Assembly (NCBI RefSeq): GCF_021502725.1
Contig: NZ_JAKFFS010000002.1
Span: forward strand, 558,001-622,000
Length of the DNA: 64,000 bases
Direction of reading: 5' to 3'
Origin: Dyadobacter sp. CY345
GTDB lineage: Bacteria > Bacteroidota > Bacteroidia > Cytophagales > Spirosomataceae
The number at the start of each line of letters is the position of its first letter. Positions within the stretch are counted from its first letter, which is position 1. The notes under the pieces are model-generated. The model saw only the letters and a program-made list of their open reading frames with translations, did no database searches and was not told the DNA's origin. The position numbers were made by a program, and so were the translations under genes. This document shows positions 34,392 through 43,079 of the stretch, one piece after another.

Positions 34392-34589
34392 GATTTATCT
34401 TTTACTTCCAATGTTTGATCCCGGTGCAATACTTGCGGCCGTTTGTGTTTCCAACGTTTGTGGCTCCATAACAATTATCGGGCTGCGGGATAATATAGTT
34501 TTTGCGTTTTGGTAATCAATTTAAAATAAAATTTATAAAATACCCGTTTAAAATTATTTCTTAATACACCCATATACAAGACTGACGCA

Positions 34590-34868
34590 TTAAGTTTTCT
34601 GGGGATAAGCTTAACTCTGCCAAAACGCCAGTGTGCCGGTTTAGAAAAGTGGTCCGGTAAGCGCGTTGTTGCGCAGACGACTAGTCATTGATAAGGATGA
34701 AGAGAAATGGTTTTTTACGAGGATGTAATGGACGCTGGAAAACCTCTTCCATAGCCGTAATTTCTGTACCAAACTGAGTCCGGACATCTTTAACCAGTTG
34801 TCAAATGGCTCGTTGGCTAGCATGTAATAATAACAATTATCTGATAATGAAAACTTTACAGCGGCAAA
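34590..34868 (-). pseudogene. decayed second copy of the LpxL-like acyltransferase
   Basis: Translating the minus strand gives an internal piece of the neighbouring acyltransferase. The first part, containing FSLSDNCYYYMLANEPFDNW, aligns without gaps to FSHECIVVYRPLQNKEFDKW of the intact gene. A one-base shift follows, then DVRTQFGTEITAMEEVFQ and RKKPFLFILIND align with DYRTRFGAKLVPMDKIFK and RTKPFFVVLAND. The Gln codon after ND is a TAG stop, and homology resumes in frame beyond it (AYRTTFLNRHTGV against AFWTKFLHQDTAV). Both ends of the gene are missing. It is a remnant of an old tandem copy, not functional. The stretch 34392-34589 shows nothing further. Confidence 0.72.
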
Positions 34869-34876
34869 TAAAATTG

Positions 34877-35785
34877 TCAGGGTACCAAATTTAGTAATTG
34901 TTCAGGTTTCAGGCTTTCAGGTTTACAATGTTTCCATCGCCTATGGCTCCAAAGCCAGTTGTGCGGCTGGAGACGGATATCCTGCTCCAATATCTGAATC
35001 TGCTTTTCCAAAATTCCGTTGACCGGAACCTCCTTAGGCGTCTCAGTTATTGTTGTTATGTCAACATGATAATAACCCCGTTTGTTCTCCACTTTGCTGA
35101 ATTCTGCATATAATACCGTAAGGTTCAGTTTTCGTGCTATGGCTTCCACGCCGCGAAAAACAGCGGTATCCTGATGAAGGAATTTTGTCCAGAAAGCTGT
35201 CTTTGGATTGGCGGACTGATCATTCGCCAAAACGACAAAAAACGGTTTGGTTCTTGGTGTCAGCAGCTCCTTAAATATTTTGTCCATCGGAACCAATTTT
35301 GCTCCAAAACGTGTCCGGTAATCCAGAAACCATTTATCAAATTCTTTATTTTGTAGCGGGCGATATACAACAATGCATTCGTGAGAAAATTCAAGAGAAG
35401 AAAATAAATTGGCAAGTTCCCAGTTTCCACGATGGCCCATAAGGAAAATGGCACTTTTGTTTTGCTCGTATAAATTATTGACGATAGTAAGATCGCCTTG
35501 CAGGCGCTCGCGGATGATCTCAGGAGAAGCGGTCCTGAATTTTAAGGTTTCTAAAATAAGGTCTGTGAAATGGATATAAAAGTTGCGTGAAATAACTCCA
35601 ATTTCTTCCTCTGATTTTTCAGGGAAACTATTCCGTAAATTTTCAAAAATTACCTTTTTTCGATAACCAACTATATCAAATAGCATCCAGCTGAGGGCAG
35701 TAGATACTCGGAATATATTTTTCCAGGAAAGGCCGGCAGTGGAATTCAGAAAGAAAATTGAAATTTTTGCAACTAGTTTATTCAT
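34877..35785 (-). CDS. lysophospholipid/lipid A acyltransferase family protein (LpxL/HtrB-like)
   Basis: A 302-residue membrane-associated acyltransferase. The N-terminal hydrophobic segment is near residues 10-45; KVIFENLRNSFPEKSEEEI is typical of the family. The catalytic motif is reduced to MGHRGNWELANLF (H-x-x-x-W/E type, as in LpxL: HRGNWE), followed by FGAKLVPMDKIFKELL and the LANDQSANPKTAFWTKF substrate loop. The C-terminus has PHNWLWSHRRWKH, strongly characteristic of LpxL. It transfers a secondary acyl chain in lipid A maturation. A decayed duplicate follows directly downstream. Confidence 0.9.
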   Translation of the reverse strand: MNKLVAKISIFFLNSTAGLSWKNIFRVSTALSWMLFDIVGYRKKVIFENLRNSFPEKSEEEIGVISRNFYIHFTDLILETLKFRTASPEIIRERLQGDLTIVNNLYEQNKSAIFLMGHRGNWELANLFSSLEFSHECIVVYRPLQNKEFDKWFLDYRTRFGAKLVPMDKIFKELLTPRTKPFFVVLANDQSANPKTAFWTKFLHQDTAVFRGVEAIARKLNLTVLYAEFSKVENKRGYYHVDITTITETPKEVPVNGILEKQIQILEQDIRLQPHNWLWSHRRWKHCKPESLKPEQLLNLVP

Positions 35786-35837
35786 ATATAATTTTTTGCA
35801 ATATTACATATAACGTATGTGTATTAAAAATTAGCAT

Positions 35838-36179
35838 TTGTTTTTAAAATTAGCTAGCTTCACTAGACCAATCAAAAGCGTATCTGTGTTAGAAAGCTTA
35901 TTTGACATAAAAAATGATCGGCGCCTGAGCGTATACCTCTATCGAATGGGATTCGGTATGTGGCTGATGTATCTGGCACTTGGCGCGCCTGCACTGCATG
36001 CTTATAAACACTACCGCCTGGATTGTGGTGTTTTTTCAGTGGTTTTAATGGTGGTAGGATTCTCTGCTTCGATGGTATTTGATTATGTTCATCACCGCGA
36101 AGCTTACGAGTACAAGAAGAAATGGCTGTTTGTTAGTTATCTTGTATTGGCTGGAATTGTTTATTTCTTTATCCTTTAA
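35838..36179 (+). CDS. small membrane protein, function unknown
   Basis: Up to 113 residues, from TTG at 35838; a GTG at 35886 is an alternative start that would remove a weakly supported N-terminus. Three likely membrane helices are seen: GMWLMYLALGAPALHAY, GVFSVVLMVVGFSASMVF and WLFVSYLVLAGIVYFFIL. A His/Tyr-rich loop (DYVHHREAYEYKKK) separates the second and third. No family is recognised. It is divergent from the acyltransferase with only 52 bases between starts and convergent with cobA. Confidence 0.55.
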   Translation: MFLKLASFTRPIKSVSVLESLFDIKNDRRLSVYLYRMGFGMWLMYLALGAPALHAYKHYRLDCGVFSVVLMVVGFSASMVFDYVHHREAYEYKKKWLFVSYLVLAGIVYFFIL

Positions 36180-36201
36180 AGGAATCCGGAGAGCAGATTA
36201 A

Positions 36202-36957
36202 TTATGAAATCTGTTTGCTGATCACTTCTTCAATTTTCTGGAATGTCAACCCTGGGAGCGCGGCGACTTTTCCGATAACAATCACAGCAGGAGATTTTAT
36301 TTCGGCTTCTTTGGCAAGTGATAAGATATTTCCAATCGTTCCTAAAACGATTTTTTGTTCCGGCAACGATCCGTTTTGAATAATGGCAATCGGCTCATCG
36401 AATTTATCCAGATCAGCATAAATCGTAATAATTTCTTCCAGTTTGTGCGTGCCCATCAGGATCACAACCGTTGCCGAAGAGCGTGCTGCCCAGGGAAGAT
36501 CTGCGGATAATTCATGCGATTTTGTGGTTCCGGTAACAACCCAAAAACTTTCACTAACACCGCGGGAAGTCAACGGAATGCCTGCCAGAGCCGGAACTGC
36601 ATAAGTACTGGAAATACCTGGAATAACTTCCGATTCAATACCGTGTTGGGCAGCATATTCAATTTCCTCATAACCACGACCGAAAATAAAAGAATCACCG
36701 CCTTTCAAACGGATAACTTCACCATATTCACTGGCAGAGGCAACAATCAGTTTGTTAATTTCATCCTGTCCGCAGCTTACTTTTCCAAAACGTTTTCCAA
36801 CATGAATTTTCAAACAATCTTCCGGACAATAATCTAAAATTGAAGGATGCACAAGCGCATCAAAAAGCACAACCTTTGCGGTTTGTAATGCTTTAATTCC
36901 TTTCAAAGTGATCAAGTCAGGATCGCCGGGACCGGCACCGATTAATGTAAGTTTCAT
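36202..36957 (-). CDS. cobA: uroporphyrinogen-III C-methyltransferase
   Basis: A 251-residue SAM-dependent enzyme that methylates uroporphyrinogen III at C2 and C7 to give precorrin-2. Seen: LIGAGPGDPDLITLKGIKAL at the N-terminus, VVLFDALVHP, the VIRLKGGDSFIFGRGYEE motif (about residues 80-95), VIPGISSTYAVPALAGIPLT and the VILMGTHKLEEI segment. This is the single-domain CobA/SUMT form, without the CysG dehydrogenase/ferrochelatase part. It is the last gene of the sulfur block and supplies the siroheme precursor for the sulfite reductase just upstream. The next two siroheme steps are not encoded intact in this window. Confidence 0.94.
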   Translation of the reverse strand: MKLTLIGAGPGDPDLITLKGIKALQTAKVVLFDALVHPSILDYCPEDCLKIHVGKRFGKVSCGQDEINKLIVASASEYGEVIRLKGGDSFIFGRGYEEIEYAAQHGIESEVIPGISSTYAVPALAGIPLTSRGVSESFWVVTGTTKSHELSADLPWAARSSATVVILMGTHKLEEIITIYADLDKFDEPIAIIQNGSLPEQKIVLGTIGNILSLAKEAEIKSPAVIVIGKVAALPGLTFQKIEEVISKQIS

Positions 36958-36963
36958 AGGGAA

Positions 36964-37146
36964 TGGCTGTTGGCTTTCGGCGATCAGCTGTCGGTTGGTT
37001 ACTTTATACGAATCCTTGAATCATAAGGAAGACGATGCTTGGGAGAAAATTAGATTAGTGAGAGAAGTCAATTTTAAATTTAACTACTCTCACTAATCCA
37101 AATGTTGGCTACCAATTGATAGCCGACTGCCGAAAGCCGACAGCCA
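36964..37146. repeat. nested imperfect palindrome between sulfite reductase and cobA
   Basis: Outer arms of 35 bases (36964-36998 and 37112-37146) built on GGCTGTYGGCTTTCGGC are inverted to each other with roughly 80% identity. An inner perfect 12-bp stem (GATTAGTGAGAG, 37053-37064, with 37087-37098) sits between them. The whole gap is one potential foldback. It may be an intergenic repeat (REP/MITE-like) or an mRNA processing structure. Confidence 0.6.
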
Positions 37147-37151
37147 CAATA

Positions 37152-39374
37152 TTATGAATCTTTTCCAAACGAAAGTTCCTGCAAAACAGGCTCGCCAGTT
37201 TCCATCAATTGAGCTCCACGTGTATTACGAACGAAGTTTAAAAAGTCTTCTGCCGTATTTACAAAATAGGTAGCAAACGCTTCAGTTGGTTCGAATTTGT
37301 TGATACTGAAAGCAAGAGAACGGAAAGGCGTTTCTTCTGAATCCGGAAGAACATATTCAGCCGGAATATTGTATTTAAATTCTTTTCCGAAGTTACTTTC
37401 GAAGTCATTGATGATACCGTACTGTGTGTTTGTACTCACATCTTTGGTCATCAACAATCCTTTCGCACCTGTGATCAAAACGTTATAAGCATGATAAATC
37501 GCATCAGCCCAGATTTTCGATTCAAAGTTTTCTTTGGCAAGGTTTAATTTTTCCTGTCCTTCTGTAATTGTTGTTGCTACTAAATCGACCAAAACACTGG
37601 CACATTCACCAACACCAATTTCAGTTTTGAACATTTCATCATGATCCCAGTCGCGGTAATCGTCTTCCTGAATCGTAGAAAGATCAGCGATTGGTTTCAA
37701 TAACTGGAAGAAATAATTTTTAGTCTGACGTGTGTAATACTGGTTAAAGTATTCTCCGTCATATGCGTTTGATTCGTAATCGTTGAAGATCGTACGAAGT
37801 GCTTCCGGTCCGCGTTTCGCTGGAACTTTAATCACCTTATCGCCAATCAAACCAATGCCGTCTCCGGAAAATCCACCGCCTAACAAAACCTGCAAAGCTG
37901 GCAAAACCAGTTTTCCATTTTTTATTGAACTTCCGTGGAAACCAATATTAGAAGCGTTATGCTGACCGCAGCCATTCATACAGCCACTGATTTTGATCTT
38001 GATATCCTGGTTGTAAATCATTTCAGGAAATTCTTCCTTCATGACATCCTCCAAAACACGGGTAATTCCGTAACTGCTCGTGATAGCAAGATTACAAGTA
38101 TCTGTGCCTGGGCAAGTTGTAATGTCCATAGTACTGTCAAAACCAGGATTAACTAATCCCAATTTCGAAAGTTCGTTGTATATCGCTACAAGGTCTTCAC
38201 CTTTAATAAATCGAAGAATATATCCCTGGTTAACCGTTACACGAATATCATCAGCTGCGTATTGACGAACGATATCAGCCAATGAACGTGCTGTATCTGA
38301 GCTCATATCACCCAGCAAAACACGTAACTGAACGGCGTACCAACCTTTTTGTTTTTGTTCAAAAGTGTTGGTTTTTAACCATTTCGTGAATTCAGTAATA
38401 TCTGAAATACTTTCAGAAGCAATTTTCAAAATTTCTTCTTCGCTCAAAGATGGGCGAGGAGCGTGGTTGATTGATTCCGCTTCGTTGGTACCGAACAAAT
38501 CGTCCGGAATCTGGAAAATTTTGTTTTTAACGGCGGTGCGTTCTTCCTCCACTTTCGCCATCATTCCTTCCAGACCAAGATCGTTCAAAAGGAACTTCAT
38601 GCGCGCTTTATGGCGACGAACACGTTCTCCGTAACGGTCAAAAACACGAAGCAAAGCTTCTATAAAAGGAATAACATCTTTTTCTTCAAGGAATTCAAAA
38701 GCAGTTTGCGCCGAGAAAGGTTGTGCCCCCAAACCGCCACCGATCAAAACTTTGAAACCTTTAACAGATTCACCCGCTGCGTTTGTTCCCATTTTGGCGA
38801 TAAGGCCAACATCGTGAATAAACGCTAAGGCAGAATCTTTTTCAGACGAAGAAACCGCTATTTTGAATTTCCTTCCCATATCCTGATTGATAGGATTACG
38901 AAGGAAATAGGTAAAAATCGAATGTGTTATTGGTGTAACATCAAAAGGTTCTTCCGGGTCAATACCTGCCACCGACGAAGCCGTCACGTTACGGATTGTA
39001 TTACCACACGCTTCTTTTAAAGTAATTCCGGCATCTTCCAGATCTGCCCATAATTGTGGAGAATCTGAAAGTTTTACAAAGTGCAGCTGAATATCCTGAC
39101 GGGTAGTTGCATGCAAATTTCCAGTCGCAAATTTGTCGGAAGTATCTGCAATGCGAACAAGCTGATCTGCCGTGATACGTCCATAAGGCAGCTTGATACG
39201 GATCATCTGAACGCCTGGCTGGCGCTGACCGTACACACCGCGCGTCAGACGAAACTTACGAAAAGCTTCTTCCGGCGTTTCACCCGTGTTAAATGCGTTG
39301 ATCTTGTTGTGTAAATCAACAATATCACGTTTTGCTACGGATGATACTTTGTCTGAAATTACTAAATTATTCAT
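37152..39374 (-). CDS. sulfite/nitrite reductase hemoprotein with C-terminal HEPN-like domain
   Basis: A 740-residue siroheme/[4Fe-4S] enzyme reducing sulfite to sulfide (or nitrite to ammonia). Two ferredoxin-like and two catalytic domains fill residues 1-600: KLPYGRITADQLVRIADTSD, ATTRQDIQLHFV, the cluster ligands TCPGTDTCNLAITSS and KISGCMNGCGQHNASNIGFH. Residues about 610-735 form an extra helical region (ENFESKIWADAIYHAYNVLI; FATYFVNTAEDFLNFV) with the look of a HEPN domain, as known in Bacteroidota sulfite reductases. Position between cysN and cobA makes sulfite the likely substrate, with a ferredoxin-type donor, since no flavoprotein subunit is present. Confidence 0.9.
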   Translation of the reverse strand: MNNLVISDKVSSVAKRDIVDLHNKINAFNTGETPEEAFRKFRLTRGVYGQRQPGVQMIRIKLPYGRITADQLVRIADTSDKFATGNLHATTRQDIQLHFVKLSDSPQLWADLEDAGITLKEACGNTIRNVTASSVAGIDPEEPFDVTPITHSIFTYFLRNPINQDMGRKFKIAVSSSEKDSALAFIHDVGLIAKMGTNAAGESVKGFKVLIGGGLGAQPFSAQTAFEFLEEKDVIPFIEALLRVFDRYGERVRRHKARMKFLLNDLGLEGMMAKVEEERTAVKNKIFQIPDDLFGTNEAESINHAPRPSLSEEEILKIASESISDITEFTKWLKTNTFEQKQKGWYAVQLRVLLGDMSSDTARSLADIVRQYAADDIRVTVNQGYILRFIKGEDLVAIYNELSKLGLVNPGFDSTMDITTCPGTDTCNLAITSSYGITRVLEDVMKEEFPEMIYNQDIKIKISGCMNGCGQHNASNIGFHGSSIKNGKLVLPALQVLLGGGFSGDGIGLIGDKVIKVPAKRGPEALRTIFNDYESNAYDGEYFNQYYTRQTKNYFFQLLKPIADLSTIQEDDYRDWDHDEMFKTEIGVGECASVLVDLVATTITEGQEKLNLAKENFESKIWADAIYHAYNVLITGAKGLLMTKDVSTNTQYGIINDFESNFGKEFKYNIPAEYVLPDSEETPFRSLAFSINKFEPTEAFATYFVNTAEDFLNFVRNTRGAQLMETGEPVLQELSFGKDS

Positions 39375-39452
39375 GGTGATGTATTCTTATAACCTATCGG
39401 AATAGTATATTAACTTTATATCGGGAAAAAAGGTGCGGCTGAACCACGCCTT

Positions 39453-40697
39453 TTATTCAACCATACAAGCGCCAACGGTCACGTTCGACGTTTCATCAAT
39501 CAGAATAGCGGCGCCATTTGCTCTGTTTTGCTGATATGGGTCGTAAGCGATCGGTTGCGCTGTTCTTAAAATAATTCTTGCGACATCGTTTAATTTCAAA
39601 CTTTCAACCTCATCCAGTTTTTCGTATGAATTGATATCGATCTGATATTCTATACTTCTAACAGAACATTTTGTTCTTGCAGTTCCGTGCTGAAGAAGAT
39701 ATTTGTCGCCGGCTTTCAATGTTTTGCGGTCGTCCATCCAGCAAACTAATGCTTCGATATCCTGACTTACGATTGGTGAATTATCAACAGACACGATCAT
39801 ATCGCCACGACTGATATCCACATCGTCTTCCAGAAGAATGGTAACCGATTCAAAAACGCCAGCTTCGATTATTTCCTGTCCACCGAATTCAATTCTTGCA
39901 ATTTTCGATTCTGTGCCGGAAGGCAAAATTTTAACAGCTTCGCCTTTTCTCAACGAGCCGCTCTGTAAACGACCTGCATAACCACGGTAATCATGCAATT
40001 CCTCAGTCTGAGGGCGGATTACATACTGAACCGAGAAACGTCCGTCTGTTGTGTTTTTGTCTTTTAAAACATTAACGGTTTCAAGAACTGACAACAAAGT
40101 TTCGCCAGTATACCAGGGCATGTTTTTAGATCTGTCAACGATATTATCTCCGTTTAACGCGCTAACCGGGATGATTGTCAGATCTTTGATATTCAGTTTC
40201 TGGGCAAGATCCTGGTATGTTTTTGCAATTTCCAAAAACGCATCTTCTGAATTTCCAACCAAATCCATTTTGTTAATCGCCACAACCACGTGAGGAATTC
40301 CCAACATGGAAGCTATCAGCGAGTGACGACGAGTTTGTTCAGCAACACCATGACGCGCATCAACCAGGATAATCGCAAGATCTGCATTCGAAGCACCAGT
40401 AACCATATTACGGGTATACTGAATATGTCCCGGCGCATCGATCGAAATAAATTTACGGTTTGGCGTCTGGAAATATTTGTAAGCTACATCGATCGTAATC
40501 CCTTGTTCGCGTTCAGAACGAAGTCCGTCCGTTAAAAGAGCCAAATCAATTTCACCATCATTACGGCTTTTGCTGGCGCGTTCGATGGCTTCCATCTGAT
40601 CTGCCAGAATATTTTTAGTATCAAAAAGCAAACGCCCGATCAACGTACTTTTACCATCGTCTACGGAACCTGCTGTTATAAATCTTAGTAAATCCAT
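39453..40697 (-). CDS. cysN: sulfate adenylyltransferase subunit 1 (GTPase)
   Basis: A 414-residue EF-Tu-like GTPase subunit of ATP sulfurylase. G1 is AGSVDDGKSTLIGRLLFDT, the switch and G2/G3 region runs from EREQGITIDVAYKYF to SIDAPGHIQYTRNMVTGA, G4 is AINKMDLV and G5 is VSALNGDNI. Two EF-Tu-type beta-barrels follow (PQTEELHDYRGYAGRLQSGS; SRGDMIVS). There is no CysC kinase fusion. It works with CysD to make APS from sulfate and ATP, driven by GTP. It sits in the order cysH-cysD-cysN-sulfite reductase. Confidence 0.95.
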   Translation of the reverse strand: MDLLRFITAGSVDDGKSTLIGRLLFDTKNILADQMEAIERASKSRNDGEIDLALLTDGLRSEREQGITIDVAYKYFQTPNRKFISIDAPGHIQYTRNMVTGASNADLAIILVDARHGVAEQTRRHSLIASMLGIPHVVVAINKMDLVGNSEDAFLEIAKTYQDLAQKLNIKDLTIIPVSALNGDNIVDRSKNMPWYTGETLLSVLETVNVLKDKNTTDGRFSVQYVIRPQTEELHDYRGYAGRLQSGSLRKGEAVKILPSGTESKIARIEFGGQEIIEAGVFESVTILLEDDVDISRGDMIVSVDNSPIVSQDIEALVCWMDDRKTLKAGDKYLLQHGTARTKCSVRSIEYQIDINSYEKLDEVESLKLNDVARIILRTAQPIAYDPYQQNRANGAAILIDETSNVTVGACMVE

Positions 40698-40710
40698 TTT
40701 TTTTAGTTAA

Positions 40711-40775
40711 GAGTTTTTGAGTTAATAGTTTATGAGTTGTTCGATTTTGAACTCATTGACTTTAAACTTAAAACT
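40711..40775. repeat. imperfect inverted repeat between cysD and cysN
   Basis: Left arm GAGTTTTTGAGTTAATAG..TATGAGTT (40711-40738) and right arm AACTCATTGACTTTAAAC..AAAACTC (40750-40775) are imperfectly complementary with an 11-base loop; the whole gap between the two genes is a foldback ending just before the cysD stop. It may be an mRNA structure or an intergenic repeat. Confidence 0.5.
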
Positions 40776-40778
40776 CAA

Positions 40779-41753
40779 TCAAAAATATCCTCCTTTTTTA
40801 CGGTCTTCCATCGCAGCTTCTGTTTGCTGATCGTCGATGCGGGTTTCGCCTCGTTCGCTGATTCTGGAAACTGTGATTTCTGCAATTACTTCTTCCAAGG
40901 TCGCAGCGCTTGATTCTACGGCAGCTGTACAAGTCATATCGCCAACGGTACGGAAACGAACTTGTCTGGTTACAATCTGATCTTCCGGATCTTTTTCGAT
41001 TACCGGCGTATTGTATAACAAACGTCCGTCGCGCAGGATACACTCACGTTCGTGAGCGAAATAAATGCTTGGAAGCGTAATGCCTTCTCTTTGAAGATAT
41101 GCCCAAACGTCCAATTCAGTCCAGTTAGAAATCGGGAAAACACGTACGTTTTCGCCTTTATGAATACGTCCGTTAAATAGATTCCAAAGTTCAGGTCTCT
41201 GACGTTTTGGATCCCACTGACCGAATTCGTCGCGGAAAGAGAAAATACGTTCTTTTGCACGCGCTTTTTCTTCATCACGACGTGCGCCACCGATGCAGGC
41301 GTCAAATCCGAATTCTTCAATCGTGTCTAGTAAAGTAAAAGTCTGCAACCAGTTACGGCTCGCGTTTTTACCAGTCGGTTCTTTCAGATTTTTCGCTTTG
41401 ATGGTATCTTCCACATAACGAACAATCAGTTTAGAACCTGTTTTTTCAGCAAGCATATCACGGTAATCCGTAGCTTCCACGAAGTTATGGCCCGTATCAA
41501 TATGAACTAGCGGAAATGGGATTTTACCCGGAGCAAAAGCTTTTTGAGCAAGACGAACCAGGGTGATAGAATCTTTTCCACCTGAAAATAGTAACGCCGG
41601 ACGTTCAAACTGACCAGCCACTTCACGCATAATGTAAATCGCCTCTGCCTCTAGCTGATCCAGGTAGTCCGGTTTTCTACGGTCAATATTTCCCTGGTCG
41701 CTAAGATCCGACGCCTCTTTTACTGAAATTGACATACTTACTTCATTAGACAT
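40779..41753 (-). CDS. cysD: sulfate adenylyltransferase subunit 2
   Basis: A 324-residue ATP-pyrophosphatase-family enzyme, the catalytic subunit of ATP sulfurylase. The PP-loop is LLFSGGKDSITL (about residues 54-65). YLDQLEAEAIYIMREVAGQF, HIDTGHNFVEATDYRD, the CIGGARRDEEKARAKER motif and RVFPISNWTELDVWAYLQRE follow in the usual order, and the end (MEDRKKGGYF) is standard. The first 28 residues are an extension beyond the common CysD start. It pairs with CysN, encoded next. Confidence 0.95.
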   Translation of the reverse strand: MSNEVSMSISVKEASDLSDQGNIDRRKPDYLDQLEAEAIYIMREVAGQFERPALLFSGGKDSITLVRLAQKAFAPGKIPFPLVHIDTGHNFVEATDYRDMLAEKTGSKLIVRYVEDTIKAKNLKEPTGKNASRNWLQTFTLLDTIEEFGFDACIGGARRDEEKARAKERIFSFRDEFGQWDPKRQRPELWNLFNGRIHKGENVRVFPISNWTELDVWAYLQREGITLPSIYFAHERECILRDGRLLYNTPVIEKDPEDQIVTRQVRFRTVGDMTCTAAVESSAATLEEVIAEITVSRISERGETRIDDQQTEAAMEDRKKGGYF

Positions 41754-41795
41754 TTAATACTTCTTCTTTATTTACGTAGCATTGGGATGCTTTTA

Positions 41796-42497
41796 TTACT
41801 TCGCGTGCAAACCACATTCTTTCTTCGACTCATCTTCCCACCACCAACGGCCGGCGCGGAAATCTTCGCCTTCCTGGATGGCGCGGGTACAAGGTGCACA
41901 ACCGATACTTACAAAACCTTTGTCGTGCAAAGGATTGTATGGAATACCATTGGATTTTACATAGGTTTTTACTTCCTCAAAACTCCAGTCCAGAATCGGG
42001 TGGAATTTGATCAGATCATGAGCCTCATCAATTTCCAGCTTATGCATAGACTGACGATTTCCCGACTGCTCTGCCCGGATACCAGTAACCCAAATTTTTG
42101 CTCCTTTCAAAGCTCTGTTCAAAGGCTCAACTTTACGGATAAAGCAGCATTCTTTACGGTTTTCAACAGAATCGTAAAAACTCAAAGGGCCTTTTGTACT
42201 TAGCAAAGCTTCCGCAGAATCCGTTTGCGGATAGTATGCTTTTATTTTGGTGTCGTAACGGTTGTTTGTTTTTTGAAGCGTCATGTACGTTTCGGTAAAC
42301 ATTCTTCCGGTATCCAAAGTAAAAATGCTGATATCCAGATTGTTCTTTAAAATAAAATCTGTAATAACCTGATCTTCATAACCCAGGCTGGTAGAAAATA
42401 CGACCTGACCCGGAAAAAGATCTGCCAGAATTGTCAGCGATTCGATTTCGCTTTTGCCTTCAAGGGCGGCGGTTAATGCGTCTATGTTTGTGTTCAT
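41796..42497 (-). CDS. cysH: adenylyl-sulfate (APS) / PAPS reductase
   Basis: A 233-residue reductase that gives sulfite from APS or PAPS with thioredoxin. Seen: VVFSTSLGYEDQVITDFIL (PP-loop-like), FTLDTGRMFTETY, a Cys pair KECCFIRKVEPL and a second pair GCAPCTRAI that together bind a [4Fe-4S] cluster, and the catalytic Cys in KKECGLHAK at the C-terminus. The presence of the four cluster Cys and the absence of a cysC kinase in the block point to APS as substrate. It is the first gene of the cysH-cysD-cysN-sulfite reductase-cobA series; its ATG is preceded by a palindromic repeat. Confidence 0.93.
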   Translation of the reverse strand: MNTNIDALTAALEGKSEIESLTILADLFPGQVVFSTSLGYEDQVITDFILKNNLDISIFTLDTGRMFTETYMTLQKTNNRYDTKIKAYYPQTDSAEALLSTKGPLSFYDSVENRKECCFIRKVEPLNRALKGAKIWVTGIRAEQSGNRQSMHKLEIDEAHDLIKFHPILDWSFEEVKTYVKSNGIPYNPLHDKGFVSIGCAPCTRAIQEGEDFRAGRWWWEDESKKECGLHAK

Positions 42498-42527
42498 GGT
42501 GTTTCGCCTTGTATTGCTTCTCGTATT

Positions 42528-42624
42528 GTTACACAGAGAAAATTGGAGTTAAAAGGAGGGGCACAGAGTTTTTTCATTATAATCTCTGCGAGTCTCTTTA
42601 TTTCTTTGTGGAACTCTGTGTAAC
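42528..42624. repeat. ACACAGAG-type intergenic palindrome upstream of cysH
   Basis: A perfect 11-bp outer pair GTTACACAGAG (42528-42538) and CTCTGTGTAAC (42614-42624), with further inner imperfect pairing (GCACAGAG with CTCTGCG). The repeated words CACAGAG/CTCTG occur four times. It lies between the PIN toxin and cysH and resembles a dispersed intergenic repeat. Confidence 0.6.
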
Positions 42625-42632
42625 CTATTTTT

Positions 42633-43079
42633 TTATTTTATTTCAAAATATGCAACTTCCAAAAAGTGCGTGTGCAAATGTTGAAAATCTTTATCTGTTG
42701 TTATCAATGTTGCATTTAAAACACTGGCCGTCGCTGCAATCCATAAATCGTTTTTGCCCATATTTCTTGAAGAACCTGTAAGTGGTTTTTCTTCAAGTCT
42801 TCCCTGGCTGAAAGCGTCTATTTCTGCGTAAGAAGTTATGATTTCCTCTGATATGAAATCGATTATTGTAAATTCTTTTGCGAATATTTCCAGCTCTCGC
42901 CTTTTGTTAAATCCCCATTTATTTTGAACAGCAAGCGATCTTAATTCTCCTATTACGACTGCTGGAATATATACATCCGAATCTGTTTCAAATATTCCAA
43001 GCTGCAATTCAATTAGATCCCAGATTGAATGTTTTCTCAAATATGCCAGGATGACATTAGTGTCCAGGACATATCTCAT
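42633..43079 (-). CDS. PIN-domain protein, VapC-like toxin
   Basis: A 148-residue PIN nuclease. The first acidic residue is in RYVLDTNVILAYLR (D6), a Glu in VIGELRSLA (about residue 45), and the third/fourth acidic site in KNDLWIAATASVLNATLITT (about residues 108-127) followed by DKDFQHL. All the family's metal-binding positions are present, so it should be an active Mg-dependent RNase. Its ATG overlaps the stop of the upstream gene by 4 bases (ATGA), typical of a toxin-antitoxin operon. It is an insertion-like pair in the middle of the sulfur genes. Confidence 0.85.
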   Translation of the reverse strand: MRYVLDTNVILAYLRKHSIWDLIELQLGIFETDSDVYIPAVVIGELRSLAVQNKWGFNKRRELEIFAKEFTIIDFISEEIITSYAEIDAFSQGRLEEKPLTGSSRNMGKNDLWIAATASVLNATLITTDKDFQHLHTHFLEVAYFEIK

